From Teratosphaeria epicoccoides (Eukaryota; Ascomycota; Dothideomycetes; Mycosphaerellales; Teratosphaeriaceae): a stretch of 27,329 bases of DNA. The translations under genes and the position numbers were made by a program. The stretch's first letter is position 1, and each line of letters starts with the position of its first letter. The notes beneath the pieces were generated by a model, which was not told where the DNA came from, did not search any database, and saw only the letters and a list, made by a program, of their open reading frames with translations. Shown one piece after another: positions 9,184 through 20,074 of this stretch. The stretch is from contig JADDMT010000242.1 of NCBI GenBank assembly GCA_021401465.1, positions 1-27,329 of the forward strand, written 5' to 3'.

Positions 9184-11336
9184 GTTTCTTAGCCATAGTA
9201 ACCCTAGTACTACATCTAAGCCTAGTGACTCCGTGATGTCAAACTAGAGCATCTCTTAGTAGCGTCCTATCCGTAGAGGCATCATCTTAGTCTCTTCGTC
9301 AACTATTCCTCAGTTGTACGTGACTAGCTTTCTATTAATTGCTTGTAGCGAGAAAGCATTCGTTTTCGCCTGTAGCTTTATCCTAGCTGTCCTGGCGAAC
9401 TTGGGCGTCATGAAGATTCTAGTACATCCTGAATCTATTAAGGCCCTAGCTAGCGTCTCGTCGATGTGCACCTATACTCTAAGGTTGTTCGCGTATCTGG
9501 CGCTAATCGCGGCATATCGTTGCAGCCCTGTCTAGTCTGTCCGTAGGTCTAATTCCGGCGGACCTCGTCGTTTCCTAAATAACTGTCTTCACGGACTAGT
9601 TTAGGGATCGTGCGGTCTCGGCTTCTTCTCTAAGCGTTACTGTTTTCTGGCCTAAGAGGTCGTTCTCGCTCTTAGCCTCGCTGTTCCTGCGCGTTTCTTG
9701 TGTACTCTATCTTTAAGTAGTAGACTTAGAGTCGTAGAGCTCGTGAAATCTGAATACCTTTGTAGGTTAAGTAGCCTCCCTAGGGCGTAAACTCTACCCC
9801 GAACGGTATAATTTCTTAGACAACTTTCTGATGCGCGTGAGGTTAAGCTACGACCGGTAGTCTCCTTAGGTGTCGTCGCATACGGTCGGCTAGTTCGTCA
9901 TACTGAAGCTAGTCGACATGTTGTACTCTATTAATCCATGGGCAAGCTTGAGCCTACTAGTTCTGTATAATTCAGATAATATCGAGCCTGATGTCATGCG
10001 GCGGCATGGCCTATCGCTCTATGCTCTCGTCTTCCTCGGAATCAGGAATGACGGCTTCGACAATCTCGTAGTTGTCATCTGAACCTTCTTCTTCTTCTTC
10101 TAGCTCCTGTTGCCTTAGGACTGTTGCACTAGAAGGTATACCCCTTAGCGCATAGATCAACTATGCCTTGTTTTAGCTAGGGTACTATCTAGAACCATCT
10201 TTATCACTCATGTGAATTCGACAATCGTCGTCATAGCACGTAGTCTAAGTAAGTGCGGCATAGTCTGGTTCTCGAGTAGCAGCGGCCTTTTGCTAAGGCG
10301 CTGTTGTTGTCGCGCGAGCCTGCTCTATCCTAGGCAGTTCCTGTCGTTGCTTCTTAGCAAAACACTCGCGGGCAAAGTGTCCTTTCTTTCTACAGTTGTA
10401 GCACTCGAGATTACTCTTGTTAAATGGCTTCTTTAGACCATTCTAGGGAGGAGAGCCCTTCCGCGGCTTTCCTTAGGGTCTATTCCTCGGACGCCCCTTA
10501 GTCGCATCTAACTCTATAGGTTAGAGACCGTAGTAATCGCTTCGCCATTTTAGTGCTAATCGTTAGACCTTATGGTTAGCCTGTGCTAGCTTGCGATTTC
10601 CATGTTGTCGTTCTTGCTGTCGTTCCTAGATGCGATTATCGATTCTAATCGCAAGATCGCTCATTTCCTTGAATGTCGTTAGCCGATCTCCTCAGGCAAT
10701 TTCGTCTTTAACTATCTCCTTTAGTCCCTAGTAGAACTGAGCGGCTAAAGCATTATCATTCTAGTCGACTCGAGTAAAGAGGGTCTAAAAGTCCGCGCGG
10801 TACTTAATGGCAGAACCCTTCTGCTAGATTCCTAGGAGAGCTCTCTCGGCCTCTTGTTGCTTATTACCGAGCCTAAAAGCTTCGCGTAATGCCTTAAACA
10901 AGGACTTGTCTAAGTTAAGAATCTCCCTAGTTGTCGTCTTCCTGTCTTTAACGTTGCTAACATGATCTAGATAATCTGTTAGATAAGGCTAGATAAACTC
11001 GAACGCTAGTCCCTTTAGGTAAGAGACAATGTACATCATTCGCTTATGATGTGTTATAAACCGTTCTATATCCACGTTAAATGCTAACTAGCATTGTAGG
11101 ATAAACATCTCGACTTAAGATCATTATCCTATGAACTCTGTAGGGCTTCCTATCTTAAAGCCGTTGTTACCGTGTCTATTCCCGGTAGTTGAACCTGCGA
11201 CAGATGCTAGAGCTATCTCGCTAAGGTGAATGGATTTAAGCTACTACGTAATTTAAGGTATAGCGGCAACTTGTTCTTGTAGTGTTAGTTAACTATTGCT
11301 AGAAGTTAAACTAACAGCTAAAGAACTACTTAACAT
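9184..11336 (-). pseudogene. gag: Element 0 gag and protease
   Basis: Capsid and protease region. The first in-frame Met I see is at 11336, 60 nt inside the LTR, though the frame stays open upstream to the LTR edge (one TAA). Gag matrix/capsid-like sequence follows, then a CCHC zinc knuckle CYNCRKKGHFAREC at about 10415-10370 and an acidic tail (ELEEEEEGS, near 10090). Protease lies in the -1 frame: ALIDSGCTRIFMTPKF with the catalytic DSG near 9430, and the C-terminal LGLLWLRNA next to the junction with element A. The consensus Pro in LPWL reads Leu here, consistent with CCA-to-CTA RIP. The -1 relation suggests frameshifted gag-pol expression in the ancestor. A 1-nt mutation could mimic it. 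Confidence 0.82.
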
Positions 11337-11385
11337 AGGCGTATGTTAAGCGCTTAACGAGTCCCCTAATGCTTCCTTAGAAGTA

Positions 11386-11393
11386 GTGCTTAA
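11386..11393 (-). other. Candidate self-priming site of element 0
   Basis: GTGCTTAA on the plus strand, 2 nt from the LTR edge. The LTR carries its reverse complement TTAAGCAC at 11519-11526. On the minus strand this starts 39 nt after the first base of the LTR TATATA, near the expected RNA 5' end. A tRNA 3'-end complement starting TGG is not seen. The match is only 8 nt. Confidence 0.4.
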
Positions 11394-11395
11394 AA

Positions 11396-11865
11396 TGTCA
11401 TAAGGGTAGGTACCGATAGCAGGAAGGTAACCAGGTATTAGACTCGTAGAGCTGTGAAGAATATCGACAATAGCAATTGTCCTTATAACTAACTATCCCC
11501 TAGGGAAAGGGAATTAAATTAAGCACGAAGCTCCTAACTACCTGTCCTGAAGCTATCCCTATATACTAGAGAGACAGAGCAGCTCTGTTAGATCTGTTAA
11601 CAGACCTAATAGATCCGTGTCTGTAGATCTATAGACTAACCCTATAGATCTAAGGGTCTGTTATCCTATAATAGATCCCTTCTTCCTTGTAAGCCTGTAG
11701 ATCTGTAGACTAACCCTATAGATCCGGGGATCTGTCCTTATATGACAGATCCTTTCTCCTATGACTATGCCTATGACTTATAGTACTCCTATAACTATAC
11801 TATGACTCATAGCACTTAGGACCCTCATGATCCTGTAACCTATAGTACTCCTGACACTCATGACA
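11396..11865 (-). repeat. LTR of element 0 (470 bp), read as its 5' LTR
   Basis: Bounded by TGTCAT...ATGACA, with the same family at 25851-26340 and 26395-26884 (490 bp each). It lies directly upstream of the minus-strand gag, with a self-primer candidate 2 nt inside its edge, so I read it as the 5' LTR in minus orientation. A minus-strand TATATA lies at 11560-11565. The flank (TTAGC at 11866) cannot be tested for target duplication because the other end of the element is outside the window. Confidence 0.8.
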
Positions 11866-12126
11866 TTAGCGCTTACTTAGAGCGCATTATATAGTAGAGT
11901 TAGCATATTGTTAACTTGAAGCTATAGGTATAGCAGTTGTAGCAGGATACCTTTAGTAGTAGTCTTCTAGCATATACTAATAACTAGCGCTATAACTTGT
12001 CTGCTATAGCTAAGCGTAGTAACTAGCCCTTTATAGCATAAGGTTAAGGGTAGTAGAATAGGGTATAAGACTACAAATGTAGCGCGAGTAGCATTAGTAT
12101 ACCCTATTAATCAAGCTTCTACTTAT
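11866..12126. other. AT-rich spacer between element 0 LTR and region X
   Basis: I see no frame, repeat boundary or RNA gene here. It is rich in TAG/CTA, like the rest of the RIP-affected sequence. It is probably the 3' flank of the X coding region. Confidence 0.4.
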
Positions 12127-14438
12127 CTACCTTCTTGTACTATGCTTACTACTACCCCTATCGTTAATCGCCTTGTAATCGAACTAGTTCTTTAGTCTTA
12201 GCTAGTACATAATTAGATTCGGATCTACATTAAGCTTTAGTAGTACTTGCCTTTGCTTCTTAGTAGTTGCTAGTTAAGGCGCTCCTGTAACAATCTCTAC
12301 TAGCTAACCCCTCTCTAGCGCTATAGCCTCCTCTACTCAAGCTACGGTTTTAGCTGCGAATACCGTAAGAGTTATAGGTTCTGTAGAGACGCGCTCGTGC
12401 TTAATCTTAATCCCTAGCTTAATCTTGATCCCTGGCTCTTTCTTGATTAGCATCTCTGCTAGCGTAGTACTCGTAGCTACGTTCGCGACTAGCTCGTCAT
12501 CATCATCATCATTAATTAATATTACCTTGTTAGCGCTAACGCATGCTTACTTCGTAACCTTCTTAGCTTCTACTCTTACTACAAATGCGGCCTTTACCTC
12601 TGCTACTTGCTACTGCTTCTTATACTCTGCCTGTTACTCTGTAGTCTGTAGTCTATATAGTCAAGCCATGATGACACTAATATCAGTCAAATTGTCTAAG
12701 TCGTCTAATAGTGTCTTGTCTACCCCTTCTAACTTAGTAATAGATTAGACAGACTCTAGCGCCTTTACTAGACTAACGCGCTCTGCCTGCTTAGCTAGGG
12801 CATTACACTCTAAGTCTAAGAACAATGTAGTATTGTTAAGAGAGGCTAGATTGAACGACTTAGAGTCGTCAAATATCGATAAGCGCCTACTTAGTAGATA
12901 CTCTAACTCTCTTGAAGTAATAGAGTTATACATCTTAATAAGGAAGAACGCCTTATAGATAGCGGACTTCCTTACAGGCTTAAAGATACCAAGCATCTCG
13001 GCGACGTTCTTATAATCGTTCTAATCTGTAACGATTATCGCAGGCTTGTTATAAGCGTTAAACTTGCTATCCTTCGCCTTAGGGTCTTTAATAAAGTACT
13101 ACTTACAAAACAATGGATTACTAACTAGACCTTAGAGGTACTTGTTTTGCTGCTTGTCCTGCGATATAGCCCGCGCTGCTAAGAAGGCCTTAAGTAATAC
13201 TATGTGCTTAGTGTAAAGACTAAAAGGTACGTTAATTTCGCCTACGAAGACCTTATTAGTCAGATTCGGCTTAAGGTAGTTCTTAGTGAATCTGCTATCA
13301 TTAGTAGGTATAAGCTAGATCTCCTGCTTGTATATCCTTATGTCAATCTTTAGCGGTGTTAGCGGCAGCTTTGATTCTAGCTCCTTAGTATTACCCTTAC
13401 CCTTCTTCGGACTTAGAGCTAGTATAACTGCCTGCAGATAAGTCTCGCTAGTAGGGGTACTAGCATGTACAGGAGCCCTTGTAGCTATCTTTAGCTAGCG
13501 CTTGTTATTAGCAACTCGCGATATACTAGCCTAAGATAAGTAAGCCCTATAGCGGAGCTATGTTAGCTAGGGATTACGAGGGGTTAGGGTCAGTGCTAGG
13601 GTAGGCACTAAGGAGGAGCCTCGCGCTATAGACGTAGTAGTATTCGACTCCTAAGTACTTGCGAATGCTAGGGTAGGCACTAAGGAGGAGCTTCGCGCTA
13701 TAGACGTAGTAGCATTCGACTCTTAAGAGCCTGTAGCAGACCTAGCTATAGCTATGTAATGTCAGCAAATTCCTGGTTAAGGGGATATGTAGGAAGGGAT
13801 GTTCGCAGTATGCTTACAGGCATACTTGCCTGTTACATACTATTCTTGTTGCCCTTATAGAGCGGATTAACCGCGTCATACTAAGGACACTACTTTAGTC
13901 TCTTTAGGGTCTCTAGTTTGAAGATCTCTAAGTACGGCTTGCCTTTTATAGGACAGTTAACGTTAACAAGCTAGTCGATTATAGCTTAGTCCTCTACTAG
14001 TAGCATTGCGAAGAGGGAGGATCTTAGCTCTCTTAGTTGCAGAAGGAAGATAGCTAGCGCTAGCAGTAGCAGCTACTATATATGACTAGCCTACTCATAC
14101 GCCTCAAATATGTCATTTACCTCGCCTGTAGGTCCTATAGGCTTAGCATTAGCAGGCGCTATTATAGTAGTCCGAACCTGTAGATTAACCCTACAGCTAT
14201 GCCGCTCTACTAGTAGCTTATCTAAATGAGCTAGAGTCGGTGAAGTGTTACTAGCGTCTACATGCTACTATATAGCGCCACGAAGGGTCTAATAGGCTAG
14301 CTTATAAAGGCAAAGATTAGTAGCTAGTATAACTGCCTTGCTAGTAACCTTTATGATGTTAATACTAGTATTAAGTAGCGTCTGCTTACACTACCCTTAT
14401 GTTCCTTCAGGGAGATACTTGTTAAGCACTACTAATCG
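12127..14438 (-). pseudogene. Region X: large unidentified RIP-damaged coding region, 5' end cut by element B
   Basis: A minus-strand coding region of at least 770 codons. From 14438 to about 13745 the frame (starts 2 mod 3) reads plausible protein, for example PTGEVNDIFEAYE, LRELRSSLFAMLLVED and CPIKGKPYLEIFKLE. From about 13745 to 12127 the frame is 0 mod 3, with KIDIRIYKQE, VFVGEINVPFSLYTKH, YKNVAEMLGIFKPVRKSA and a Lys/Glu-rich tail. In-frame stops are mostly TAG. The shift near 13745 is -1 type and could be an indel, an intron or a frameshift site. No RT, integrase, protease DSG, CCHC or transposase motif is visible, and I do not recognise the product. The N-terminus is missing because element B inserted at 14439. 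It could be a host gene copy or part of another mobile element. Confidence 0.6.
13594..13727. repeat. 72-bp tandem duplication in region X
   Basis: Two adjacent copies, 13594-13665 and 13666 to about 13727, differing at a few C/T positions. The unit starts with TGCTAGGGTAGGCACTAAGG. The period of 72 bp equals 24 codons, so it keeps the frame. It encodes a Ser/Thr-rich linker close to the frame change. Confidence 0.8.
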
Positions 14439-14799
14439 TGATATAGATATATATGCTATATGATATAGAAAATATCTCGTAGTGTGACAGAGTAATCTGA
14501 CCTTTTAGTAGGTACAAGATAGCGCTGCTTTCTGCTTATTGCAGAGGTAGCGCTAAGGGTGCTTATAACCCCTGATGCTCCTTAATTAGGGAAAGCATGT
14601 CCGAGCCTAACCCCGCAGGGGTACCGTAGGGTTAGCGACGTAGGGGCGTCCTACGTCGACAACTGATCCTACTTAGACAACATACAAGCTAACGTATGTA
14701 CGAAGGACCCCCTTACTATATGTAGCAGGGTTACTACATGCCAAGGGCAGGCATTAGAACCCATGCGGTTCTAATGGCCCCCTAGTATTAACCGTATTA
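14439..14799 (-). repeat. Element B 3' LTR (361 bp)
   Basis: Diverged copy of the 360-bp LTR of elements A and D, with one extra A in the run near 14468. The start is TAATACGG instead of TGATACGG on the minus strand. The change is of RIP type. Confidence 0.92.
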
Positions 14800-15434
14800 C
14801 TACCCCTCCTCCTATGAGGATGTCCTTAGCCTTACTAAGTAATGCACGCGGAATGTATAGGGTACGGGATGTAGCACACTTACACTACGCAAGGGTAAAT
14901 AGGTAGATAGCCTACGTAACATGTGTCATGCGTATACCTTAACACCTTCGTAGCGAGTACAGGGCGGAGGCTACTAACTTAGGCGGGTTTTAACCTGTTA
15001 CATGTTAGGCAGCTTCGTAACACCTTCGCTTTACATGCAGATCAAGATATCAGGACACTACGAGCATGTACTTTAGTTAATCCTTGAAATTATAGGGCAA
15101 GCATGCGCGCTAGCCTCGCTAAGTAGCTTAGCTGTCCCTATTTAGTCATGACTGTAAAGAACATGTCGCAGAACCTTAGGGTAGTAGGAAAGTACACGGA
15201 CGCTCTACACGCGCTACTCGAAACAGTAGGAGCGCGCTCCTAGCGCGGGCCTCGCTACATTTTCATGCTAGTAGGCTAGCACGAGTATAGTCGGCGCACA
15301 TGCGTAACAGCCGCGTTATCCGTTATTACATCATTCGGTCCCCTTGTAAGTTAACTAAAGGCAGGTACTATGCGCATGTAGTTCGAGTTACTAGCTTAAC
15401 GGTTGCAGTAGGTAACAGGGGGGCTATTAGAGGG

Positions 15435-15442
15435 TATAAAAA
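15435..15442 (+). promoter_or_regulatory. TATA box for the antisense ORF of element B
   Basis: TATAAAAA at the same relative position as 2005-2012, 163 nt before the mutated start codon. It is unchanged although nearby bases differ. A TATA motif contains no CpA or TpG, so its survival is weak evidence of constraint. Confidence 0.6.
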
Positions 15443-15597
15443 CCTCGTCACTTTCCTAAACTTCCTGTTCTAAGACACTAACATCGACCTCCGCTCCTAT
15501 TTCGCTTAGCTTGCGCCTCGCTATGTCTGCGGGTCTATACTAGAGCTTCTTCTTCTTCAATTAATCAATTAAGATCAATTAACCCGTCTTAGCTATA

Positions 15598-17094
15598 ATA
15601 GCTTATATGCTGCAGACTAAGTTCGACGCTACTCGCTCTGCCCGCGATCGTCGCTCATGTTAACGATGCCTTGACAACCTTAGTAGCTAAGCTGCACACA
15701 TCTCTCCTCTGCGTGTTAGTAAGGCGTCCCCTACCCGCGAGGTATGCGTGACTTATACTAACCGAAGCGTAGCTAAGATCTACGTCAGCAGATTTGATAA
15801 GGGTAGTGTCTACCGCAATTGTGTTAACTGTAATAGCAAGCATCAAAAATGCCAAGACCTCCCTAAAGAGGTGTATAGCGAGTACAACTAGCTCTGCTAT
15901 AACATCGATGACTTCTAGAGTACGCGCGACAAGGGGATTACTAAAGGCACTCTAACTATGAACAGGCTACAGGCTAAGTACCGCGAGGCACTCGCCTACC
16001 TGCTCGGCGCCCTCTTGTGCTTTACTGCGACTGCTAACCGTTCTCATGGCAGTATTCGCTTCGACTCTCTACTAACAGGCGAAAACGTTTGTCTAGGTCT
16101 AATTGCAGACTTAGTCTAGAAGATCTTGAAGGTGCTAACCGTTAGGGTTAAGACCTTCGCTATAGTACGCATATAGTGCGGGTACCCTCTAAGTATGAAT
16201 GCTGACTTTCTCTACTAGGCTAACGTTAGCGTCGAGAAATATCCAACTAGCTGTTAGCGTTAGCAACTCGGGGCCCTTGCCTCTATTAACAATGACTTTA
16301 AGACACAGATGATCTGCAAGAAGGTTATCAAGCAATTTACTACTCCTGCTACTAAGGCTACGCCCTAGCGCCGTACCGAGAGACAGCCTGCCTCTAAGCC
16401 GGTCCTAAGGACTAAGCCGTAAGTTACTTACTCGAATCCTGTCGCGTGCGTACAGCTAACACATTGTAGCGCCGCCGCCTACGCCGCCTCGACGCTACTA
16501 TCTAAGAAGAAGAAGAAGGCTAGGGCCAAAATTGAGGTTAGCGACAAGGAAGCCGAACCTTCCCCGCTTGCGACCCGCACTACGTCCGTCAAGACACTAA
16601 GGCATAAGCCTCTAGGCTAGATCTTTAAGGATAAGGAGGATGACGACGTCTAGGATACCTTCGGTCCTAACGTGATCCCTTCGCGCTGTAGTGTCACTGT
16701 ACTAGTTACGCCTAAGGGGGACACTAATTCCGATGATGTAGTCGACACTCGTGTCAAGAAGTGCAAGATGATCTCGAGGGCCGAGCGTAACAGCTACAAG
16801 CGCGCTCGAGTCTCTTTGCCTTCTAATACTAAGGATGAGGTAATTGTCGCGACTAGGCGTAGTAAGGATGTCGCTAGTTCTCTGGCTACTATAGGCTCTA
16901 AAGACAAGCTCCCTTGCAACCTACTAAAGAAGAAGATACTAGCATCTCTTCGTGGCGTTGCCGCCCCTGTTACTTATAGTTGCTTCAGGGTGTTTAGTAG
17001 ACCCCGTGTAGGTACGTAGTCCCTAGCGGACCGTAACAAGAAAGACTCTCCTACTTCGGGTTTAGTCAGGAAGCCCCTAACTAGTAGTCGCTAA
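15598..17094 (+). pseudogene. Element B antisense ORF (start codon lost)
   Basis: Counterpart of 2168-3664 at exactly the same length (1,497 bp, no indels). The start codon is ATA, from ATG by G-to-A. Against the A copy, Cys53 and Cys62 read Tyr, while Cys75 (Tyr in A) is intact, so the two damaged copies complement each other in showing the six-Cys pattern. The longest open part is 16672-17019. Differences are almost all C-to-T or G-to-A, including several Glu-to-Lys changes. The frame itself is retained to the same TAA. Confidence 0.75.
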
Positions 17095-17234
17095 GCATTA
17101 GCTACGAAGCTAATCCGAGCATGTCTCTTATTCTCCTTAGGTTTATTCTAGGTATGCCTTTAGGCATTAATGATGTATAAGTAGGGCGTTTGCTTCTTGT
17201 TATTACTCTACGCGTCATGCGCTACATACACGTG

Positions 17235-19453
17235 TCAAGAATTCTGCTCCAAAGCCCTTATCTCCCTACGAATCGACCTTCTTAAGCCCTGCTTACGTCT
17301 CCTCTGCTCTTCGAATTCACGAATAGCTTCTAGAGCGTTCTTGTAGTCTTCGGCCGGAACCTATTATGTGTACTTAGGTAGGTATCCTTTCTACTTCACT
17401 AGATAGTGCGTTGCATCCTTACGCTATATACTGTCCTTAATACTCTCGACTTCCTACTCTTCGTTCTCTTCTACTACTAGCATCAGGTCCGCAGGCTCTT
17501 CGCCCTTACGCTGTACCTATGGTTCGAGTAGAGATACGTAGAAGACGTCGTGCACACAATACGACAATGGCAATAATAGCTAGTATGCCTGCAAGCCTAT
17601 TGCGTCACGTATCTAGAAGGGTCCGACAAACCTTAGCATTATCTTCTTGCTTAGAAGTTTTAGCTTGAGATTCTTCGTCGATAGTAACACCTTCGTACTA
17701 ACTGCGTACTACATCGGTTTAGCACAGGCGTTATTATGTTTAATCTAGGATTCTAAGGCCTTTTTCTAGTGTTCTATTAGCACCGAATGTACCTCGCGCA
17801 TACGCCGCGCTAATTCCGCGGCAGCTAGTACCCTCTCCTTAGAAGACTCGTCCTAAGGTAGTTCTAGGTGTATTTCCGGATCAAAGCTATAAAGAATCTG
17901 AAATAGTAACATGCGCATAGTAGCATGCATGCTGTTATTAACTGCAAATTCCGCCATAGGAATTTCGTTAGCCTAGGCATCCTAGTTCTTAGCGTAGTAG
18001 CACTAAAGGTACTACTCAAGAGTCTAGTTCATACGTTTAGTCTGACTATTAGTCTGTAGATAGAATGCTGTACTTAGGCAGTACTTAACACGCGCCTTAA
18101 ACACAAATTCTTGCTAGTATTTACTAGTAAAGACAGAACCTCGATCTAATAGGATACTTTGGGGGACACTAAAGCGCTATATGACTTTGTCGCGAAGTAG
18201 TCACGCAAGCTCGCTACTTATGCATCTTTTCGTACATAGGATAAAGACATTCATCTTAGAGTATCGGTCGACTACTACAAGGACAGCATTAACCATATTG
18301 CCTCTCTACTTTGCTAGTAGCAAATTAGTAATAAAATCTATAGTCAAGTCCTGCTATAGTCTCTCTAGTAGTAGGAGCGCCTAAGTATCGCCATAGGGGC
18401 GATAGCGCCGAGATTTGCTGACCTAGCATGTCTAGCAGGATTTGACATAGTTAGAGACATCCTGTTCTAGCGTAGGCTACTAGTATTTATGTCTGAGAAG
18501 TGCGTTTGTCTTCTCTACGCCAAAATGGCCCGCAAGTTTATCGTCATGATAAATACAGAGGAGCTACGAACGGAGTACGTAGTTAGCAGGTACGTAGAGC
18601 CTATTATCAAAGTACTACAAGTCGCCTGACTTAGTCTAGTACTTCGGACCGCCTGCAGTATCCTAGAGGGCTACACCCTTATTAATTAACTCCGGTTCTC
18701 GCTCTTGCAACTGCTAAATAAGTCTCGAGACTTCTTTAAAGGGTTCTTTAGACATTATATGCTTACTGCATGTAAGCCGGTTAACTACCGCACGGATTGA
18801 GCTAGACGCGGTCGCTATAACTACTAGATAGGAGGGTTCGTCGCTAGCGGAGGCTGTGAGGCCCTATTAGACCTGCAGTCGACCTACAAGAGGAGCTAAC
18901 GACAGATTGCCGCCCTAAACTACAAGCTTCGTTTGTAGTGTAGGGAGAAGCTATTAGTTACCCTCCTCCCTAGTGTCGTAGTCCGGTTGTCGCGAAGGAC
19001 CGTTAGCTAGATTCGTCTTTCCGGAACGATGCTAGATAATGAAGTCAAAGCTAGCGAGGAAAGTCGCCTACCTTGCTTGCTGACTACTTAGCTGCTTCAT
19101 GCCTATAAAGCCGCGAAGGTTGTTATAGTTAGTAAGCACCTTAATAGGGTACGCTGCGCCTTTAAGGTAGTGTCGGTACTCCTTAAAGCCGTCAATAATA
19201 GCTAAAAGCTCTTAGTCGTGAGTCTTATAGTTAAGCTTAGCGCCCTACATCTTCCGCAACTAGAAGGCAATTAGGTACTATTGCGTACCGCCTTCATGCA
19301 ACTAGAGCTGCGATATAATTGCGGCTATTGCGAATTTTGAAGCATTAGTCTCTATCTAGATCTTCGTAGCGGGGTCAAAGTGCCGAAGTATAGGCGTAGT
19401 TTAAAAAGCTGCTTTAAGTTTAGAGAAAGCCTTGCTCTAAGCCTCCTCCTAAG
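17235..19453 (-). pseudogene. pol: Element B pol fragment (RNase H, integrase, chromodomain)
   Basis: Minus-strand C-terminal part of the polyprotein, ending in TGA (17237-17235). It keeps two residues that element A has lost: the integrase zinc-site His in LAGHFG (near 18530) and the catalytic Glu in TLEQYL (near 18017). It has its own lesions, for example His to Tyr before HDDK. Integrase DRGS, the RNase H TDxS block and the chromodomain are recognisable with many TAG stops. The upstream RT, protease and gag are absent because element C begins at 19454. Confidence 0.88.
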
Positions 19454-19620
19454 TGTCACGGGTAAACGACGTATACACAGGGGTTCATGTAGTATTCAAC
19501 AAGTACGATGGAGAGAGAGGGACTATCTGCTAGCTGTCTAGTCTTTTATAGCCGGCCTCGTCAGGGGTCGCGTCGCACAGGCCCTAGCCTGTGCTAAGAC
19601 TTAGGGCCTTGCCCTTCACA
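19454..19620 (-). repeat. Element C 3' LTR (167 bp)
   Basis: On the minus strand TGTGAAGGG...CCCGTGACA, with TG/CA ends and a TATAAAAG box (19543-19550, minus). It is unusually short. Only one copy is in the window, so boundaries rest on end motifs, the exact break in element B and the adjoining polypurine tract. Confidence 0.7.
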
Positions 19621-19641
19621 TTACCCCCCCCCCCCCTTCTT
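19621..19641 (-). other. Element C polypurine tract with 13-G run
   Basis: The plus strand has 13 consecutive C (19624-19636) flanked by TTA and TTCTT. On the minus strand this is AAGAA followed by 13 G and TAA directly before the LTR. Confidence 0.7.
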
Positions 19642-20074
19642 GTTCATAGCAAGGAATCTGTCAGTTTCCTTCTAGCACATAAAGTCTAGATCACGGCCAG
19701 GCTAACACGGCTTCCTAACTTCACTTCCCTTGTCTAAGTCTACTCTACTTGTCTAAGTCTACTTTACTTCACTTCTTACGCTCCCTATTCTCCTGTGCCT
19801 ACAGCCTGGCCTCTACCCGGTCTTGCTAGGTTCCTAGACTCTACTTCGCTTATTCAAATCCACTTTACTTTCCTACCTCTCTTTACTTCACTTCTATTCA
19901 TCGCTATCCGAGCCATTATAGGGGCGTTCCTAGGCCCATGCTAGTGCGTCCCTTACTGTATAAAAAGCGCCCTTCGCTATCGCTCTTGCTTCCTTTCTCT
20001 TACATGCTTACCTTAAACCGTAAGCCCCCCTCTCTTTCTCCTACCTTCTAGCTTTTTCTCCGGGATTCCGGGTA
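19642..20074 (+). promoter_or_regulatory. Element C pyrimidine-rich region and TATA box
   Basis: CT-rich plus-strand leader with short repeats (TTGTCTAAGTCTACT twice, near 19730-19765). TATAAAAAG lies at 19959-19967, 116 nt before the likely start of the antisense frame. No other gene is seen. The layout matches the antisense promoter of element A. Confidence 0.5.

Larger units (their letters stand above)
1..11865 (-). mobile_element. Element 0: Ty3/Gypsy retrotransposon, 3' part outside window, split by element A
   Basis: Reading right to left on the minus strand: LTR (11396-11865), primer-site candidate (11386-11393), gag, CCHC knuckle, protease and reverse transcriptase, which runs off the left edge. 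Element A (1010-9178) lies inside it. Removing A and one copy of its TTAGC duplication rejoins the protease/pol frame exactly, giving the motif WLRNANPYID across the junction. Gag codons start at positions 2 mod 3 and protease codons at 0 mod 3, so pol is in the -1 frame relative to gag. RIP stops occur throughout. The RNase H, integrase and 3' LTR are not in the window. Confidence 0.85.
14439..19453 (-). mobile_element. Element B: second copy of the element A family, 5' half displaced by element C
   Basis: Collinear with 1010-6023 of element A (offset 13,429 in the LTR start, 13,430 after it). It comprises 3' LTR, polypurine tract, antisense ORF, chromodomain, integrase and part of RNase H. 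It breaks at 19453, where element C begins. It has many more TA-generating changes than A, so it is older or was exposed to more RIP. Its left flank is AATCG; the matching right flank is outside the window. Confidence 0.92.

Noticed and set aside
10212..10436. Plus-strand 74-codon frame
   Set aside because: It lies opposite the CCHC zinc knuckle of element 0 gag, which is the convincing frame.
11580..11760. CRISPR-like repeat array
   Set aside because: The GATCTGT repeats are irregular, inverted and lie within a fungal LTR.
11396..11865. Solo LTR inserted between unrelated sequences
   Set aside because: First considered because the flanks TAAAA and TTAGC do not match. The adjoining gag start and primer-site complementarity fit a 5' LTR of element 0 better; its flank partner is outside the window.
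12425..12748. Plus-strand 107-codon frame rich in Ser and hydrophobic residues
   Set aside because: It is antisense to the Lys/Glu-rich tail of region X; a GATGAT (Asp) repeat on the minus strand becomes a Ser run on the plus strand.
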